A stretch of DNA of 51,052 nucleotides from Patescibacteria group bacterium (GTDB taxonomy: Bacteria > Patescibacteriota > JACPGU01). The notes below the pieces were generated by a model that had not been told where the DNA came from, did not search any database, and worked only from the letters and a program-made list of their open reading frames with translations. Shown piece after piece: positions 1-7,208 of this stretch (positions are counted from its first letter, which is position 1; every line of letters begins with the position of its first letter). The translations under genes were made by a program, and so were the position numbers. The stretch is from contig JAQULF010000006.1 of NCBI GenBank assembly GCA_028718745.1, forward strand, positions 1 through 51,052, given 5' to 3'.

Positions 1-722
1 TGGAGTCCCTTCGGGACGATATCAAAAATATAAAAATTGGAATACCTAAAGAATACTTTAGTGAGGGGCTAAACAGCGAAGTTGAAAAAATAGTTCGAGA
101 TACGATTGCAAAATACAAAGAAATGGGAGCGGAAATTGTAGAAATTTCCTTGCCGCATACTGATTATGCCACTTCAACTTATTATCTTTTAGCAATGGCG
201 GAGGCAAGTTCCAATCTTGCGCGCTATGATGGCATTAGATATGGTAAAAGCGAATTTGCCACCGCAAAAGATCTGATTGATACATATTTTAAAACTCGCG
301 GTACATATTTAGGTGATGAACAAAAAAGAAAGTCCATTCTGGGAACATTCGAATTATCAGCCGGATATTATGATGCTTATTATCGCAAGGCGCAAAAAGC
401 TAGGGCGGTGATCAAAAAAGATTTTGATGATGCGTTTGCTAAAGTAGATGTTTTAATGTGCTCCGTTTCGCCATTTCCGGCTTTTAAAATTGGAGAAAAA
501 AAAGACGATCCGCTTTCTATGTACTTGGCCGATATCTTTACAATTTCAGCAAATCTGGCCGGCATTTGTGCGTTAAGCATACCAGCAGGATTCACCAGTG
601 AAAAATTGCCGGTTGGCCTGCAGATAATGGGACCGAGATTTGAAGAAGGTAAAATTTTAGCAATTGCCAAAGCTTACGAAGATGTTTGTGAATGGAAAAA
701 CATGTGGCCGGAAATAAAATAA
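1..722 (+). CDS. gatA: Asp/Glu-tRNA amidotransferase subunit A, C-terminal part
   Basis: This is the 3' part of the amidase subunit of GatCAB, which converts Glu-tRNA(Gln) and Asp-tRNA(Asn) to the amidated forms in the cytoplasm. The frame is open from the window edge (first full codon at position 3), so the gene begins outside. Visible features are IGIPKEYFSEGL near the start, a YYDAYYRKAQKAR segment and the closing SIPAGF...LPVGLQIMGPRFEEGKIL block, all typical of GatA. The Ser-Ser-Lys catalytic residues lie upstream of the window. It ends in TAA. gatB lies 2 kb downstream on the same strand with murI between; no gatC is visible. Assignment is firm for the family. Confidence 0.93.
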   Translation, partial: ESLRDDIKNIKIGIPKEYFSEGLNSEVEKIVRDTIAKYKEMGAEIVEISLPHTDYATSTYYLLAMAEASSNLARYDGIRYGKSEFATAKDLIDTYFKTRGTYLGDEQKRKSILGTFELSAGYYDAYYRKAQKARAVIKKDFDDAFAKVDVLMCSVSPFPAFKIGEKKDDPLSMYLADIFTISANLAGICALSIPAGFTSEKLPVGLQIMGPRFEEGKILAIAKAYEDVCEWKNMWPEIK

Positions 723-726
723 TAAA

Positions 727-861
727 ATGAAAAATAAACAAGAAAACAATTATGCATTTATAGATAGCCAAAGACAAAAAAAGAAAAAACACCGCATAAG
801 GACGAAACCTTATAAAGTGCTTTTTCTAGAAATACAACCACATCCTAGCACACATTTTTAA
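727..861 (+). pseudogene. possible internally deleted NYN-domain gene remnant
   Basis: A 44-codon frame begins MKNKQENNYAFIDSQ, which resembles the N-terminus of NYN (PIN-like) nuclease proteins common in CPR genomes, where NYAFIDSQN opens the first strand with its catalytic Asp. After residue 15 the sequence jumps to a Lys/Arg-rich stretch (RQKKKKHRIRTKPYK) that could be the basic C-terminal tail, so the middle of the gene may be deleted. It starts 4 nt after gatA. The resemblance is from memory of the family, so this is tentative; it could also be chance. Positions 862-930 hold nothing recognisable. Confidence 0.35.
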
Positions 862-930
862 AAAAGTCAACAGCATTAAAATAACAATAAAGAACCAAAT
901 AAACTAATAGTATTTGAGTAATTAAAAACT

Positions 931-1563
931 ATGTCAGAAAAGTTAGAGATATTTGATTTAGGTGGTAATTCGTTGGGATCTCAAGAAAGAGATTTATTTT
1001 ACTCTGAAATAAAAAAGGAATTTGCTGAAAAAGGCACGATAACAAGGCAGGTTAAATCGATAAGATTGTTATTGATGAATTCAAAGGGAAGAATATATTT
1101 GCAAAAAAGAAGCAAGCTCAAATCTGAAAATCCGGGACTATATGACAAGACTGTAGCCGGACATGTTTTGGAAGGACATTCATGGAATGTGACTGTCGTT
1201 CGAGAATGCGCCGAAGAGTTGGGGTTTCCCGCCGCTGTTTTATCAAATGAGGAATTCGACAAGGCAATCACTAATACTGATTTGAGAGTGGTTGGTATCT
1301 TCAAAAACATTGACGAAATTAATAATTTTCAATCTGTCAGAATTGATAAAAATGGAAATCGATTTATCCAGCCATTTATTACCGCTTTTTTTATCGGATA
1401 TTACAATGGCCCCATCCAATTTATTGATGGAGAAAGCGCGGCAATCGAAGTTTTCTCCATAGAGGAATTGATGGAAGAAATTGAAAAAAATCCATCAAGA
1501 TTTACGGAAGATATTAAGTTCATGATAGATCATTATAAGCAATATCTGAAGCCAATTAAATAA
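931..1563 (+). CDS. Nudix hydrolase, IPP-isomerase-like subgroup
   Basis: A 210-residue Nudix protein, predicted to hydrolyse a nucleoside-diphosphate-linked substrate or to act like the isopentenyl-diphosphate isomerase branch. The Nudix helix is at about residues 76-99 (GHVLEGHSW...RECAEELGF). The REx2EExG metal-binding core is intact, but the upstream Glu of the GX5E part is His, as in some IPP-isomerase-like members. LQKRSKLKSENPGLYDKTVAGH upstream also matches that branch. The protein has no signal peptide. The next gene follows after 4 nt, suggesting one transcript. A TAATTA hexamer lies 6 nt before the ATG, a weak version of the leaderless pattern seen elsewhere. The substrate cannot be read from sequence. 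Confidence 0.85.
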   Translation: MSEKLEIFDLGGNSLGSQERDLFYSEIKKEFAEKGTITRQVKSIRLLLMNSKGRIYLQKRSKLKSENPGLYDKTVAGHVLEGHSWNVTVVRECAEELGFPAAVLSNEEFDKAITNTDLRVVGIFKNIDEINNFQSVRIDKNGNRFIQPFITAFFIGYYNGPIQFIDGESAAIEVFSIEELMEEIEKNPSRFTEDIKFMIDHYKQYLKPIK

Positions 1564-1567
1564 AGCC

Positions 1568-1972
1568 ATGAAATTTTTCCAAATCCTAAAAAAACTTATT
1601 TCTCCCATGCCAGCTCGTCGAATGAGGCATGGTTTGGGTGCGTCGGATATGCAGGAGATAAAAAGAAAATGGGAGGAGATTGAACAGTTAATGCACCTGG
1701 GTCGGCCGAGTAATTTTAAAACTGCGATTTTAGAAGCGGATAAATTACTGGATCATACTTTAAAATTATATGGTTATCACGGCAGTTTGGCTGATAAAAT
1801 GAAGGCCTTGCCGCGCAAAAATTACGATCGCGATTTTTTTGATGATATGTGGCAAGCGCACAAAGTGAGAAATGAAATGGTGCATAATATCAGTTATGAA
1901 GTTCAGCATTTTGAAGCGAAGGAGGCGATAGGGAAGTTTAAGAGAGTATTGAAAGAATTAGGAGCGCTTTAG
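1568..1972 (+). CDS. HEPN-like small helical protein
   Basis: A 134-residue, mostly helical protein of unrecognised name. Its C-terminal half contains QAHKVRNEMVHN, an R-x4-H pattern like the RNase signature of HEPN domains (about residues 101-106), followed by a final helix. The N-terminus is basic and could touch nucleic acid or membrane. It starts 4 nt after the Nudix gene, so the two are probably cotranscribed. HEPN assignment rests only on the motif and the helical character; some members keep the motif without toxin function, and no MNT or HEPN-type antitoxin is adjacent. It may also simply be a conserved CPR protein. Confidence 0.6.
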   Translation: MKFFQILKKLISPMPARRMRHGLGASDMQEIKRKWEEIEQLMHLGRPSNFKTAILEADKLLDHTLKLYGYHGSLADKMKALPRKNYDRDFFDDMWQAHKVRNEMVHNISYEVQHFEAKEAIGKFKRVLKELGAL

Positions 1973-1983
1973 GTTTTTTAGGC

Positions 1984-2144
1984 TGTCATCCTCGAGCTCC
2001 TGATGTACTCATCAGGAAATCAAGGATCTTTGGCAGGAGAAAGATGAGAATAGCTAGTACAGTTAAAATTTTAGATCCTTGATATTCTCTTCGTGATTTT
2101 TATATATAATTTTGGTAATCACGAATTAGAGTTCGAGGATGACA
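1984..2144. repeat. dispersed imperfect inverted repeat, TGTCATCC family, copy 1
   Basis: A 161-bp element bounded by TGTCATCC and GGATGACA. Inside are CTGATG/CATCAG and GGATC...GATCC-type arms that can fold. A 160-bp relative is at 17105-17264 and an interrupted copy at 14503 onward. It fills the gap between the HEPN-like gene and murI. Confidence 0.8.
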
Positions 2145-2148
2145 ACCT

Positions 2149-2154
2149 TAAGAT
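2149..2154 (+). promoter_or_regulatory. -10 box TAAGAT of a probably leaderless murI transcript
   Basis: TAAGAT ends 6 nt before the murI ATG. That places transcription initiation at or next to the start codon. No Shine-Dalgarno sequence is present. The same geometry occurs before six other genes here. Confidence 0.55.
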
Positions 2155-2160
2155 AATCTT

Positions 2161-2892
2161 ATGAATGATAGAAAGTTACAACCTATTGGCATCTTTGACT
2201 CCGGAATTGGCGGATTATCGGTTCTTGAAGAAGCGAGAAAATTGTTGCCTCACGAAGATTTCATTTATTTTTCTGATTCGGCCAATTTTCCTTACGGCGA
2301 TAAAAAAACCAATGAGTTAAAAAAAATAATTATTAAAAACATCAAAACTTTGGTAGATGCGGGCTGCAAAGCGATTGTGATTGCTTGCAATACGGCCACC
2401 AGTGTCGCGATTACCGATTTAAGAAAAAAGTTTTCCATTCCAATCATCGGTATGGAGCCGGCAATCAAACCGGCACTGGAAGGCAGACATGAAAAAATTT
2501 TGGTTTTAGCTACACCCTTAACTTTGAAACTGGAAAAATTTAATCAATTAAGATCAAAGTTAGATAAAGAAGATGAATTGATAATTCTTCCGGCAAAGGG
2601 ACTGGCCGGATTAATTGAGAAAAATGTTTTGAACGGTTCCGATAAAAAAGAAATAAAAAAATATCTGGAAAAATTATTTTCCAAAATTAACAAAAAAGAG
2701 ATATCAACGGTAGTTTTGGGCTGCACCCATTATGTTTTTATAAAAGATCTGGTCCAAAAACTTTTTTCTGGTAAGAAGGTTATAGATGGGAATCTCGGGA
2801 CGGTGCAACATTTAAAGAAAGTCTTAAAAGAAAAGAATTTATTAAATAAGCAAAAAGGAAAAGGAAATGTATGTCAGATAAATACGAAGTAG
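2161..2892 (+). CDS. murI: glutamate racemase
   Basis: Glutamate racemase interconverts L- and D-glutamate to supply D-Glu for peptidoglycan, using two cysteines as acid and base. Both are present: Cys76 in VIACNTAT and Cys188 in VLGCTHY. The N-terminal IGIFDSGIGGLSVL block with Asp13 and SDSANFPYG are also canonical. At 243 residues it is near the usual 255-270. The 3' end overlaps gatB by 22 bp, so the two are probably translationally coupled. The ATG is fixed by the -10 box 6 nt upstream. Its presence implies that this organism makes or remodels its own wall. Confidence 0.95.
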   Translation: MNDRKLQPIGIFDSGIGGLSVLEEARKLLPHEDFIYFSDSANFPYGDKKTNELKKIIIKNIKTLVDAGCKAIVIACNTATSVAITDLRKKFSIPIIGMEPAIKPALEGRHEKILVLATPLTLKLEKFNQLRSKLDKEDELIILPAKGLAGLIEKNVLNGSDKKEIKKYLEKLFSKINKKEISTVVLGCTHYVFIKDLVQKLFSGKKVIDGNLGTVQHLKKVLKEKNLLNKQKGKGNVCQINTK

Positions 2893-4361
2893 TTATAGGA
2901 TTGGAAATCCATTCGCAGTTAAACACGAAGTCCAAGATGTTTTGTGGTTGCGATAATAATGCCGAAGGGAAAGAGCCAAATAGTGTGACCTGTCCGGTTT
3001 GTATGGGAATGCCGGGAACTTTGCCGGTGATTAATAAAAAAGCATTGGAATGGACATTTTTGCTAGGTTTGGCATTAGGCGCGAAAATCGCCGACCAATT
3101 TAATTTTGAAAGAAAACAGTATTTCTATCCTGATTTACCAAAGGGCTATCAGATCACTTCCCAGACCACACCGCCTTTAATCGGGGGGCATTTAGATTTA
3201 GAAATTGATGTGGACGAATCTCGACATCCGACATCAAGAAATTCCCTTACCATCGAGCATGTGCATCTCGAAGAAGATGCGGGGAAATTAATTCATGCCG
3301 GAGATCATTCTTTGGTTGATTTGAACCGCGCCGGAACGCCGCTTTTAGAAATTGTAACCAATCCGGATTTTCGTTCACCGCTTGAGGCGAAACTTTTTAT
3401 GCAGGAGTTGCAGCGCATCCTTCGCTATCTTGGCATTTCTTCGGCAGATATGGAAAAAGGGCATCTGCGTTGCGATGGCAATATCTCTTTGCGGCCAGTC
3501 GGACAAAAAGAATTCGGTAAAAAAGTTGAGATAAAAAATATAAATTCTTTCTCATCGCTTGAACGCGCTTTGGAATTTGAAATCAAAAGACAGACGGAAA
3601 TGCTGGATAATGGGGAAACAATTGAGCAGGAAACTCGCGGTTGGGATGACGCAAAAAACATTACGGTTTCCCAGCGCAGTAAAGAAATGGCGCACGATTA
3701 CCGCTATTTTCCCGAACCGGATCTGCCACCAGTTGTCCCTGTCAAAGCTTTTGACCTTGAAAATCTTAAGAAACAAATTCCGGAATTACCAGCGCAAAAG
3801 AGGAAAAAATATGTAGAAGAGTTTGGTTTAGGAAAAACGGAAGCGGATATTTTGGTGGGCGATATGGGTTTGGCAAATTATTTTGAAGAATCGGTGGATA
3901 TGGTAAAAACAAGCGAGGGTTCACAAAATATAATTAAAAGAATTGCCAACCTTATTCTTGGTGATGTCTTGGCTTATCTTAACGCTAATAATCAGAATAT
4001 TCTTAATTTTAAAATCAACGAAGCTAATCTTTGGGATTTGGCAACAAAGCTTGAATCGGGAGAGATTAGCTCAAAAATCGGCAAAGAAGTCTTTATCGCT
4101 ATGGCGGAAACTGGAAAATCTGCCGATGAGATAATTTCTGAAAAAGGCATCAAGCAGGTTTCCGACACTGGCGAGCTGGAAAAGATAGTTAGTGAAATTA
4201 TTGCAGCCAATCAGGGTCAGGTTGAACAATATAGAAAAGATGTAGAGGCGAACGGCAGTTCGCCTATGCTCAACTGGTTCGTCGGTCAAGCCATGAAAGC
4301 AACAAAAGGCCAAGCAAATCCAGGAGTGGTGATGGAGGTTTTGAAGAAGTTGTTGGGATAA
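2871..4361 (+). CDS. gatB: Asp/Glu-tRNA amidotransferase subunit B
   Basis: GatB binds the misacylated tRNA and activates the carboxylate for amidation, in complex with GatA and GatC. The 496-residue length is normal. Visible blocks are YEVVIGLEIHSQLNTKSKMFC, CPVCMGMPGTLPV with zinc-type cysteines, RKQYFYPDLPKGYQI, the DYRYFPEPDLPP block and the helical YqeY-like tail ending PGVVMEVLKKLL. The start lies inside the end of murI; the local sequence AAGGAAATGT supplies a GGA-type ribosome site. The gene lies downstream of gatA on the same strand. Confidence 0.97.
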   Translation: MSDKYEVVIGLEIHSQLNTKSKMFCGCDNNAEGKEPNSVTCPVCMGMPGTLPVINKKALEWTFLLGLALGAKIADQFNFERKQYFYPDLPKGYQITSQTTPPLIGGHLDLEIDVDESRHPTSRNSLTIEHVHLEEDAGKLIHAGDHSLVDLNRAGTPLLEIVTNPDFRSPLEAKLFMQELQRILRYLGISSADMEKGHLRCDGNISLRPVGQKEFGKKVEIKNINSFSSLERALEFEIKRQTEMLDNGETIEQETRGWDDAKNITVSQRSKEMAHDYRYFPEPDLPPVVPVKAFDLENLKKQIPELPAQKRKKYVEEFGLGKTEADILVGDMGLANYFEESVDMVKTSEGSQNIIKRIANLILGDVLAYLNANNQNILNFKINEANLWDLATKLESGEISSKIGKEVFIAMAETGKSADEIISEKGIKQVSDTGELEKIVSEIIAANQGQVEQYRKDVEANGSSPMLNWFVGQAMKATKGQANPGVVMEVLKKLLG

Positions 4362-4382
4362 TAATAAAAAAATGGTGCGGTT

Positions 4383-4613
4383 ATGGGAGAAATTTTTGAA
4401 GCAGGAATTAAAAAAAATCAAATAGATAACGATAAAGAAACTTTTAGGGTAAGTAAAGTTTTGAGATCGCAAGAAATTAGGGATAATAACCAAGAATCTC
4501 GAGGAACAAAGAGAAAACATTATCCGGCGGGAAAAAATAGCGAATTTTATAAAATTTTTCGAGCAATAGAAACTCTTCGACGCAGTTTATCAGAAAAAGA
4601 GGACAAAAAATAA
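4383..4613 (+). CDS. small hypothetical protein, charged
   Basis: A 76-codon frame starting 21 nt after gatB. The product is hydrophilic and rich in Lys, Arg and Glu, with a possible C-terminal helix (YKIFRAIETLRRSLSEKEDKK). No domain is recognised and no strong ribosome site precedes the ATG. It could be a real short cotranscribed gene or a chance frame; the acidic/basic balance and position favour a weak yes. Confidence 0.35.
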   Translation: MGEIFEAGIKKNQIDNDKETFRVSKVLRSQEIRDNNQESRGTKRKHYPAGKNSEFYKIFRAIETLRRSLSEKEDKK

Positions 4614-4646
4614 AAATCAGGCAGCTGGTAAAGATGCTTTTAAAAT

Positions 4647-4773
4647 TTGCAATTGCCAAACTAATGTGTTATTATACACAAAAACCTCGATGCTTAACAT
4701 CTCAAATGAGTTCTGCGATCTCTCTAAAAATCGCAAAAAAATCCTTCAATGATCAGAAAAGGAGAATTAAATT
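4647..4773 (+). promoter_or_regulatory. promoter and conserved leader, type A copy 1
   Basis: TTGCAA (4647-4652), 17-nt spacer, TATTAT (4670-4675), then a leader of about 95 nt ending in AAAGGAG before the ATG. The promoter and leader resemble those at 5138-5253, including TGTGTTATTAT, TGCTTAACA and AAAAATCC. The shared leader suggests common control. Confidence 0.65.
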
Positions 4774-5064
4774 ATGGCAGATAACATGATTTTATGTTAC
4801 GCAATAATCATTGCGATGTTTCCGGCGTACATCTACTTAGTTTTACAGATTGCGGTCGCAATCAAAGGTGATAGTAATCGGTGGGTATTTGCGTATATAG
4901 GCATCTCCCTTCCGATTTCGATGTTGTTGCCTATACCCGCAGAAAAGGCCTTCCTTGACATAAAAATGTTACACGCGGTTTTAATGTTTATAGGGGTGAA
5001 CTGTCTACTTTTGCTCCTTAAAGTTCATGATCTCAAGAAATTCCGCGGGATCATTCTAAAATAA
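4774..5064 (+). CDS. small membrane protein, three predicted helices
   Basis: A 96-residue hydrophobic protein with no recognised family. Three membrane segments are visible at about residues 4-27 (LCYAIIIAMFPAYIYLVLQI), 36-52 (FAYIGISLPISMLLPIP) and 66-84 (AVLMFIGVNCLLLLL), followed by a short basic cytosolic end. A strong AAAGGAG ribosome site sits 9 nt before the ATG. The gene has its own promoter and terminator, so it is a single-gene unit, and its leader is paired with that of the next gene. Function is unknown. Confidence 0.75.
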   Translation: MADNMILCYAIIIAMFPAYIYLVLQIAVAIKGDSNRWVFAYIGISLPISMLLPIPAEKAFLDIKMLHAVLMFIGVNCLLLLLKVHDLKKFRGIILK

Positions 5065-5087
5065 TCACATCATGTCTGGTGATGATT

Positions 5088-5128
5088 CCACCTGGGCCTT
5101 CGTATATTGGTACTGGGTGGTTTTTTTT
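5088..5128 (+). terminator. intrinsic terminator
   Basis: CCACC pairs with GGTGG around a long loop and is followed by eight T residues. A smaller hairpin (CATCA/TGATG) lies just upstream at 5067-5087. Confidence 0.65.
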
Positions 5129-5137
5129 GTGAAAATT

Positions 5138-5253
5138 TTGTAATTGTCCAAAATTGTGTTATTATATTAATTAACGAATACAGCGTTGCTTAACAGTTCA
5201 AAGGGTTCGTGATCCCTTTCAAAATCACTCAAAAATCCAGCGAGGTGATATTT
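5138..5253 (+). promoter_or_regulatory. promoter and conserved leader, type A copy 2
   Basis: TTGTAA (5138-5143), 16-nt spacer, TATTAT (5160-5165). The leader repeats TGCTTAACA, TTCAAA, GATC and AAAAATCC of the 4647 leader and ends in AGCGAGGTGATA before the ATG at 5254. Confidence 0.65.
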
Positions 5254-5892
5254 ATGATAAGAATAATGTTTTTTGTGTTTGTGTTGGCAGTCTCGCTCTC
5301 CATCTCAAGAGTGGCTCAATCCGAAGAAGCGCCTTGCCAGAACAACTCTCGTTGCAAATTCAATGTGCAGGTCTTCTATGCCTCCTCTTCGGAAAAAGCG
5401 ATCTTGAGTGTCAAGGTGACGGATAAAGCAGATAAGGCGATTAAGGGCATGAAACTCGTCATCCATACATACCGAGAAGAGAAAAAGAAGTCGTCACCTC
5501 TTTCTTTTCGGAAGAAAAAGACGGAAATCATCACTCTTTCTTCGGTCGGATGCGACGGAAAAGATTCGGTAGTCGCCCTTAACGACGGCTATACGGACAA
5601 TAATGGTGAGGCGATCTTCTTTCTCAAAAGCACTGTTACCGGGTATATATTTCTCTCAATCTATGATTTCGAGACCGACTACGATTATCTCGGCGGGAAG
5701 AGATTGAGGGTATTCATGGTCGATAACAAATCCATCGACCCTCTTGACCTAACAATCAGTAATCCCTCCGATTCCGAAAAAGAGCAATACGATAACCAAC
5801 AACAAGAAAGCCTTCCTGTACCCAGTCGGGGATTTGAGCCTGATGGACCTGATTCTAATGACATCAATATATTTGAATCAGACAAGTCATAA
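5254..5892 (+). CDS. secreted protein with signal peptide
   Basis: A 212-residue exported protein. I take the ATG at 5254, not an in-frame ATG at 5209, because GCGAGG lies just upstream and the resulting N-terminus MIRIMFFVFVLAVSLSISRVAQS is a clean signal peptide with cleavage near AQS-EE. The mature part has two early cysteines (CQNNSRC), then a beta-rich region with VKVTDKADKAIKGMKLVIHTY and DGYTDNNGEAIFFLKS, which resembles a bacterial Ig-like or transthyretin-like fold, and a Ser/Pro/Asp-rich tail. No enzyme motif is seen. It is a single-gene unit with its own terminator. The Ig-like idea is inference. Confidence 0.75.
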   Translation: MIRIMFFVFVLAVSLSISRVAQSEEAPCQNNSRCKFNVQVFYASSSEKAILSVKVTDKADKAIKGMKLVIHTYREEKKKSSPLSFRKKKTEIITLSSVGCDGKDSVVALNDGYTDNNGEAIFFLKSTVTGYIFLSIYDFETDYDYLGGKRLRVFMVDNKSIDPLDLTISNPSDSEKEQYDNQQQESLPVPSRGFEPDGPDSNDINIFESDKS

Positions 5893-5933
5893 TTAGGATT
5901 CAAAACCCTGTGGCATCACGATAAATCGTGCCG

Positions 5934-5975
5934 ACCGTCCGCGTGTTTGCATTTGGTGCGCCCGGGCGGTTTTTG
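5934..5975 (+). terminator. intrinsic terminator
   Basis: ACCGTCCG pairs with CGGGCGGT (one G-U) across a 21-nt loop and is followed by a T-rich run. Confidence 0.75.
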
Positions 5976-5992
5976 TTTGTCTAAATTTCAGG

Positions 5993-5998
5993 TATAAT
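5993..5998 (+). promoter_or_regulatory. -10 box TATAAT, leaderless dus
   Basis: A perfect TATAAT ends 6 nt before the dus ATG, with no ribosome site in between. Confidence 0.65.
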
Positions 5999-6004
5999 AG
6001 ACTC

Positions 6005-7018
6005 ATGAAATCATTTTGGTCCCTCGGGAATACTCGGGATAAACAAAAATTAGCTAAAGGCAAAAAGCCAATCGCTATTTTAGCGCCTATGTCGGGTGTG
6101 ACGGATTTTCCGTTTCGCGAGATATTGTGTGAAATTGGAAAGCCAGATGTGATTTTTACAGAATTTGTTTCGACGGAGATGATTTACCGTAGGGGCGCGG
6201 TTTCCGCGCCCGACAAAAAGGGCGGGGTGACCCCGCCCCTACAGTTACAATTTTCAAAAAAACAGCGCCCTATTGTTGTACAATTTTTTGGAAGCAGGCC
6301 GGAACAATTTGAGTATTGCGCCAAGTTAGCAGTTAAACTGGGTTTTGACGGGATAGATATTAATATGGGTTGTCCAGACAGGAAAGTGCAAAAACAAGGC
6401 GCCGGATCGGAATTGATCAAAAATCCCAAGTTAGCTGCCGAAATAATTCGCGCAGTCAAAAAAGGTTGTGGAGGGAAACTGCCGGTTTCGGTTAAAACCC
6501 GCCTCGGTTATAGAAAAAAGGATTTAGAATGGATTCGTTTTTTGCTGGAACAAGATTTGGATGCTCTCACCATTCACGGCCGAACCGCCAGCCAAGGCTA
6601 TGGCGGAGAAGCGGATTGGGAAATGATTGGCGAAGCGGTTAAATTGAGAAACAAAATGAAGTTAAAAACATTAATCATCGGAAATGGCGATGTGAAGGAC
6701 CTTTGTAGGGGCGCAATTCATTGCGCCCAATACGGAACGGATGGTTTTATGATTGGGCGGCAGATTTTGCATAATCCTTTTGTATTTTGTAGAGACGAAC
6801 GGCCGTTCGTCTCTACGGAAGAACGAATTAAGGTCGCGTTAAAGCATATAAAATTATTTGAAAAATTTTATGATTCTAAAAAGGATTTTAGTCTCATGAA
6901 AAAATATCTTAAAGCATATTTGTCGGGGACGGAGTTGAAGAAAGATTTGATGGAGGCGAAAACTATTAAGGAAGCGAGGAAGATACTAGAGAAAAAAGCT
7001 CTAAACTCTAAGTACTAA
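6005..7018 (+). CDS. dus: tRNA-dihydrouridine synthase
   Basis: Dus enzymes reduce uridine in the tRNA D-loop with FMN and NADPH. Family blocks are APMSGVTDFPFREIL (about residues 27-41), VVQFFGSRPEQF, DGIDINMGCPDRKVQKQGAGSEL with the catalytic Cys of the CP motif, VSVKTRLGYRK, LTIHGRTASQGY and IIGNGDVKDL. The 337-residue chain carries extra peptide encoded by palindromic repeats: RRGAVSAPDKKGGVTPPLQ (bases 6189-6242), CRGAIHCAQ (6704-6728) and CRDERPFVSTEE (6789-6816). None breaks the frame, and they lie between core motifs, so they may be tolerated loops. The ATG is fixed by the leaderless promoter. Confidence 0.95.
   Translation: MKSFWSLGNTRDKQKLAKGKKPIAILAPMSGVTDFPFREILCEIGKPDVIFTEFVSTEMIYRRGAVSAPDKKGGVTPPLQLQFSKKQRPIVVQFFGSRPEQFEYCAKLAVKLGFDGIDINMGCPDRKVQKQGAGSELIKNPKLAAEIIRAVKKGCGGKLPVSVKTRLGYRKKDLEWIRFLLEQDLDALTIHGRTASQGYGGEADWEMIGEAVKLRNKMKLKTLIIGNGDVKDLCRGAIHCAQYGTDGFMIGRQILHNPFVFCRDERPFVSTEERIKVALKHIKLFEKFYDSKKDFSLMKKYLKAYLSGTELKKDLMEAKTIKEARKILEKKALNSKY
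6189..6242. repeat. REP doublet inside dus
   Basis: GTAGGG...CCCCTAC element with two hairpins: GGGCGCGG/CCGCGCCC (6193-6211) and GGGCGGGG/CCCCGCCC (6220-6238). It is 54 bp, 18 codons in frame. A close copy is in prmC at 11815-11876. Confidence 0.9.
6704..6728. repeat. REP hairpin inside dus
   Basis: TGTAG followed by GGGCGCAAT/ATTGCGCCC with a 2-nt loop, in frame. Confidence 0.85.
6789..6816. repeat. perfect 28-bp palindrome inside dus
   Basis: GTAGAGACGAACGG followed by its exact reverse complement. It has the GTAG...CTAC ends of the REP family but different internal bases. Confidence 0.85.
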
Positions 7019-7112
7019 ATTCTAAACAAATTCCAAATCATAAATTATAAATTCAAAACATTTGGAAAATTGGAATTTAGATATTGTTTAGGATTTAGAA
7101 ATTAGAATTTAG
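7015..7112. repeat. AT-rich dispersed inverted repeat, copy 1
   Basis: Begins CTAAATTCTAAACAAATTCC at the dus stop codon and contains TTTGGAAAATTGGAA and TTAGATATTGTTTAGGATTT. Nearly the same sequence is at 50851-50950. The arms are partly complementary. Confidence 0.8.
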
Positions 7113-7141
7113 TATTTTGTTTTTTTTGTTAATAAAAGTTC

Positions 7142-7172
7142 TTGAACAACAACCTAGTATTAGTGCTATAAT
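7142..7172 (+). promoter_or_regulatory. promoter with extended -10
   Basis: TTGAAC (7142-7147) and TGCTATAAT with TATAAT at 7167-7172, spacer 19 nt, compensated by the extended TG motif. An AAAGGAGGG ribosome site follows at about 7195. Confidence 0.6.
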
Positions 7173-7208
7173 GAACTTAATTGAACGAAACAAAAAAGGA
7201 GGGCTGTA

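Noticed and set aside
4071-4520. 149-codon open frame on the minus strand
   Set aside because: It lies opposite gatB's 3' end. The gatB sequence is clear; the minus frame is a shadow with a Phe/Ser/Leu-rich composition.
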